Source of the DNA: Intrasporangium_A sp039812505
GTDB lineage: Bacteria; Actinomycetota; Actinomycetes; Actinomycetales; Dermatophilaceae
NCBI RefSeq assembly: GCF_039812505.1
Contig: NZ_JBDIAQ010000052.1
Span: 1 to 23,425, forward strand
DNA length: 23,425 bases
Direction of reading: 5' to 3'
Positions 22,810-23,425 of this stretch are shown here, piece by piece. A program made the translations under genes and the position numbers. The notes under the pieces were generated by a model, which worked only from the letters and a program-made list of their open reading frames with translations, had not been told where the DNA came from and searched no databases. Position 1 is the first letter of the stretch. The number at the start of each line of letters is the position of its first letter.

Positions 22810-23408
22810 CGGTGCTGGCCACCTACGTCGAGCGCGACTCGCCGGTGCACCGCCTGCCGGCCGGGGTCAAGCTCGGTGGGCTCGTGGTGATCGCCGCGCT
22901 GACCGTCTTCCTGCGGGACTGGTGGCAGACGGCCGCGCTGCTGGTCCTGGTCGCTCTCCTGTATGCCGCCGCGCGCATCCCGTGGCGTGCCGCGGCCGCG
23001 CAGCTGCGGCCGGTGGCCCTGCTCGTGGCCGGGATCGGGGTCTTCCAGGTGCTCGTCGCGGGATGGGAGCGGGCCGTGCTCGTCTGTGGCGGGATCACCG
23101 CCCTGGTCGCGCTGGCGGCGCTGGTCAGCCTGACCACCCGCACCGACGCGCTCGTCGAGGTGGTCGTGGGCCTGGCCGGCCCGCTGCGCCGGTTCGGGGT
23201 CGACCCGGAACGGGTCGGGCTGCTCGCCTCGCTCGGGATCAGGTCCGTGCCCGTGCTCGTCGGGCTGGCCCGCGAGGTCCGCGACGCCCAACGCGCCCGC
23301 GGCGCCGCGACCCGCCCGGTCGCGTTCCTGGCCCCGCTGATGGTCCGCAGCCTGCGACACGCCGACCAGGTCGCCGAAGCCCTCGCCGCCCGCGGCATCG
23401 ACGACTGA
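22806..23408 (+). CDS. bioN: Biotin ECF transporter transmembrane subunit BioN (EcfT)
   Basis: This 200-residue membrane subunit couples the ATPase BioM to the biotin-binding protein BioY. Hydrophobic segments lie near 20-36, 41-56, 69-86 and 91-109, followed by the cytoplasmic coupling region, which holds the two short EcfT motifs: Ala-Arg-Gly at 164-166 within Ala-Gln-Arg-Ala-Arg-Gly-Ala, and Ala-Arg-Gly at 195-197 close to the C-terminus. Length matches BioN rather than the longer EcfT of shared systems. The gene is complete, with its TGA at 23406-23408. No bioY lies in the window; only 17 bases follow, so it may be just downstream or elsewhere. Confidence 0.88.
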   Translation: MTVLATYVERDSPVHRLPAGVKLGGLVVIAALTVFLRDWWQTAALLVLVALLYAAARIPWRAAAAQLRPVALLVAGIGVFQVLVAGWERAVLVCGGITALVALAALVSLTTRTDALVEVVVGLAGPLRRFGVDPERVGLLASLGIRSVPVLVGLAREVRDAQRARGAATRPVAFLAPLMVRSLRHADQVAEALAARGIDD

Positions 23409-23425
23409 GCACGGCATGCTCGCCC

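Noticed and set aside
23407..23421. GAGCA-N5-TGCTC inverted repeat after bioN as a terminator
   Set aside because: A five-base stem without a U-tract at the window edge is within chance expectation.
1..23425. CRISPR array, tRNA or mobile element
   Set aside because: No regularly spaced repeats, cloverleaf-like segments, transposase or integrase motifs were found.

Overview
The window looks like chromosomal DNA of a high-GC Actinomycetota. Most genes have near-saturated G/C third positions, GTG and TTG starts occur, neighbouring genes overlap by ATGA or GTGA, and the family set is typical of the phylum (BioMN, ArsM with a CVC-type ArsR, a Tat lipoprotein sugar binder without its own ATPase). 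I cannot name the genus. No tRNA, rRNA, CRISPR array, transposase or phage gene was found, and no gene-free stretch reaches 300 bases.

Layout. (1) About 1-5793, plus strand, clearly lower GC than the rest: a possible partial gene tail, then a PotDBCA-type ABC importer (lipoprotein binder, two permeases, ATPase) and a DAO-family FAD amine oxidoreductase. This reads as uptake and oxidation of a polyamine-like amine. (2) 5867-9271, minus strand, GC-rich: ornithine cyclodeaminase, then a CtlX-type citrulline hydrolase overlapping it by one base, then a metal-dependent amidohydrolase. An Lrp/AsnC regulator (9410-9841) is divergent. Together they suggest citrulline to ornithine to proline. (3) 9854-17108: a TetR regulator divergent from a sugar importer (Tat lipoprotein binder and two permeases, no ATPase) followed by a 1050-residue LacZ-type GH2 beta-galactosidase without a signal peptide. 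This is a galactoside uptake and hydrolysis unit. (4) 17183-18369: divergent arsM and arsR around a short operator-like region, followed by a very strong hairpin (18387-18427). (5) 18508-23408: an M24B aminopeptidase P-like enzyme, then a tightly coupled set of a short AMP-binding ligase, a thiolase lacking its second catalytic cysteine, BioM and BioN.

The most interesting part is region 5. The ligase-thiolase pair beside biotin ECF transporter subunits recalls the BirA-regulated yhfU(bioY)-yhfT-yhfS operon of Bacillus subtilis, whose ligase and thiolase have no settled function as far as I know. Here both enzymes are unusual: the ligase has only about 329 residues, and the thiolase has Ala where the CxG-motif Cys normally sits. 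A dedicated biotin-linked acyl-CoA pathway is a reasonable hypothesis but is not shown by the sequence. The second point of interest is the abrupt base-composition change near 5794, which suggests that the amine cassette was acquired by transfer.
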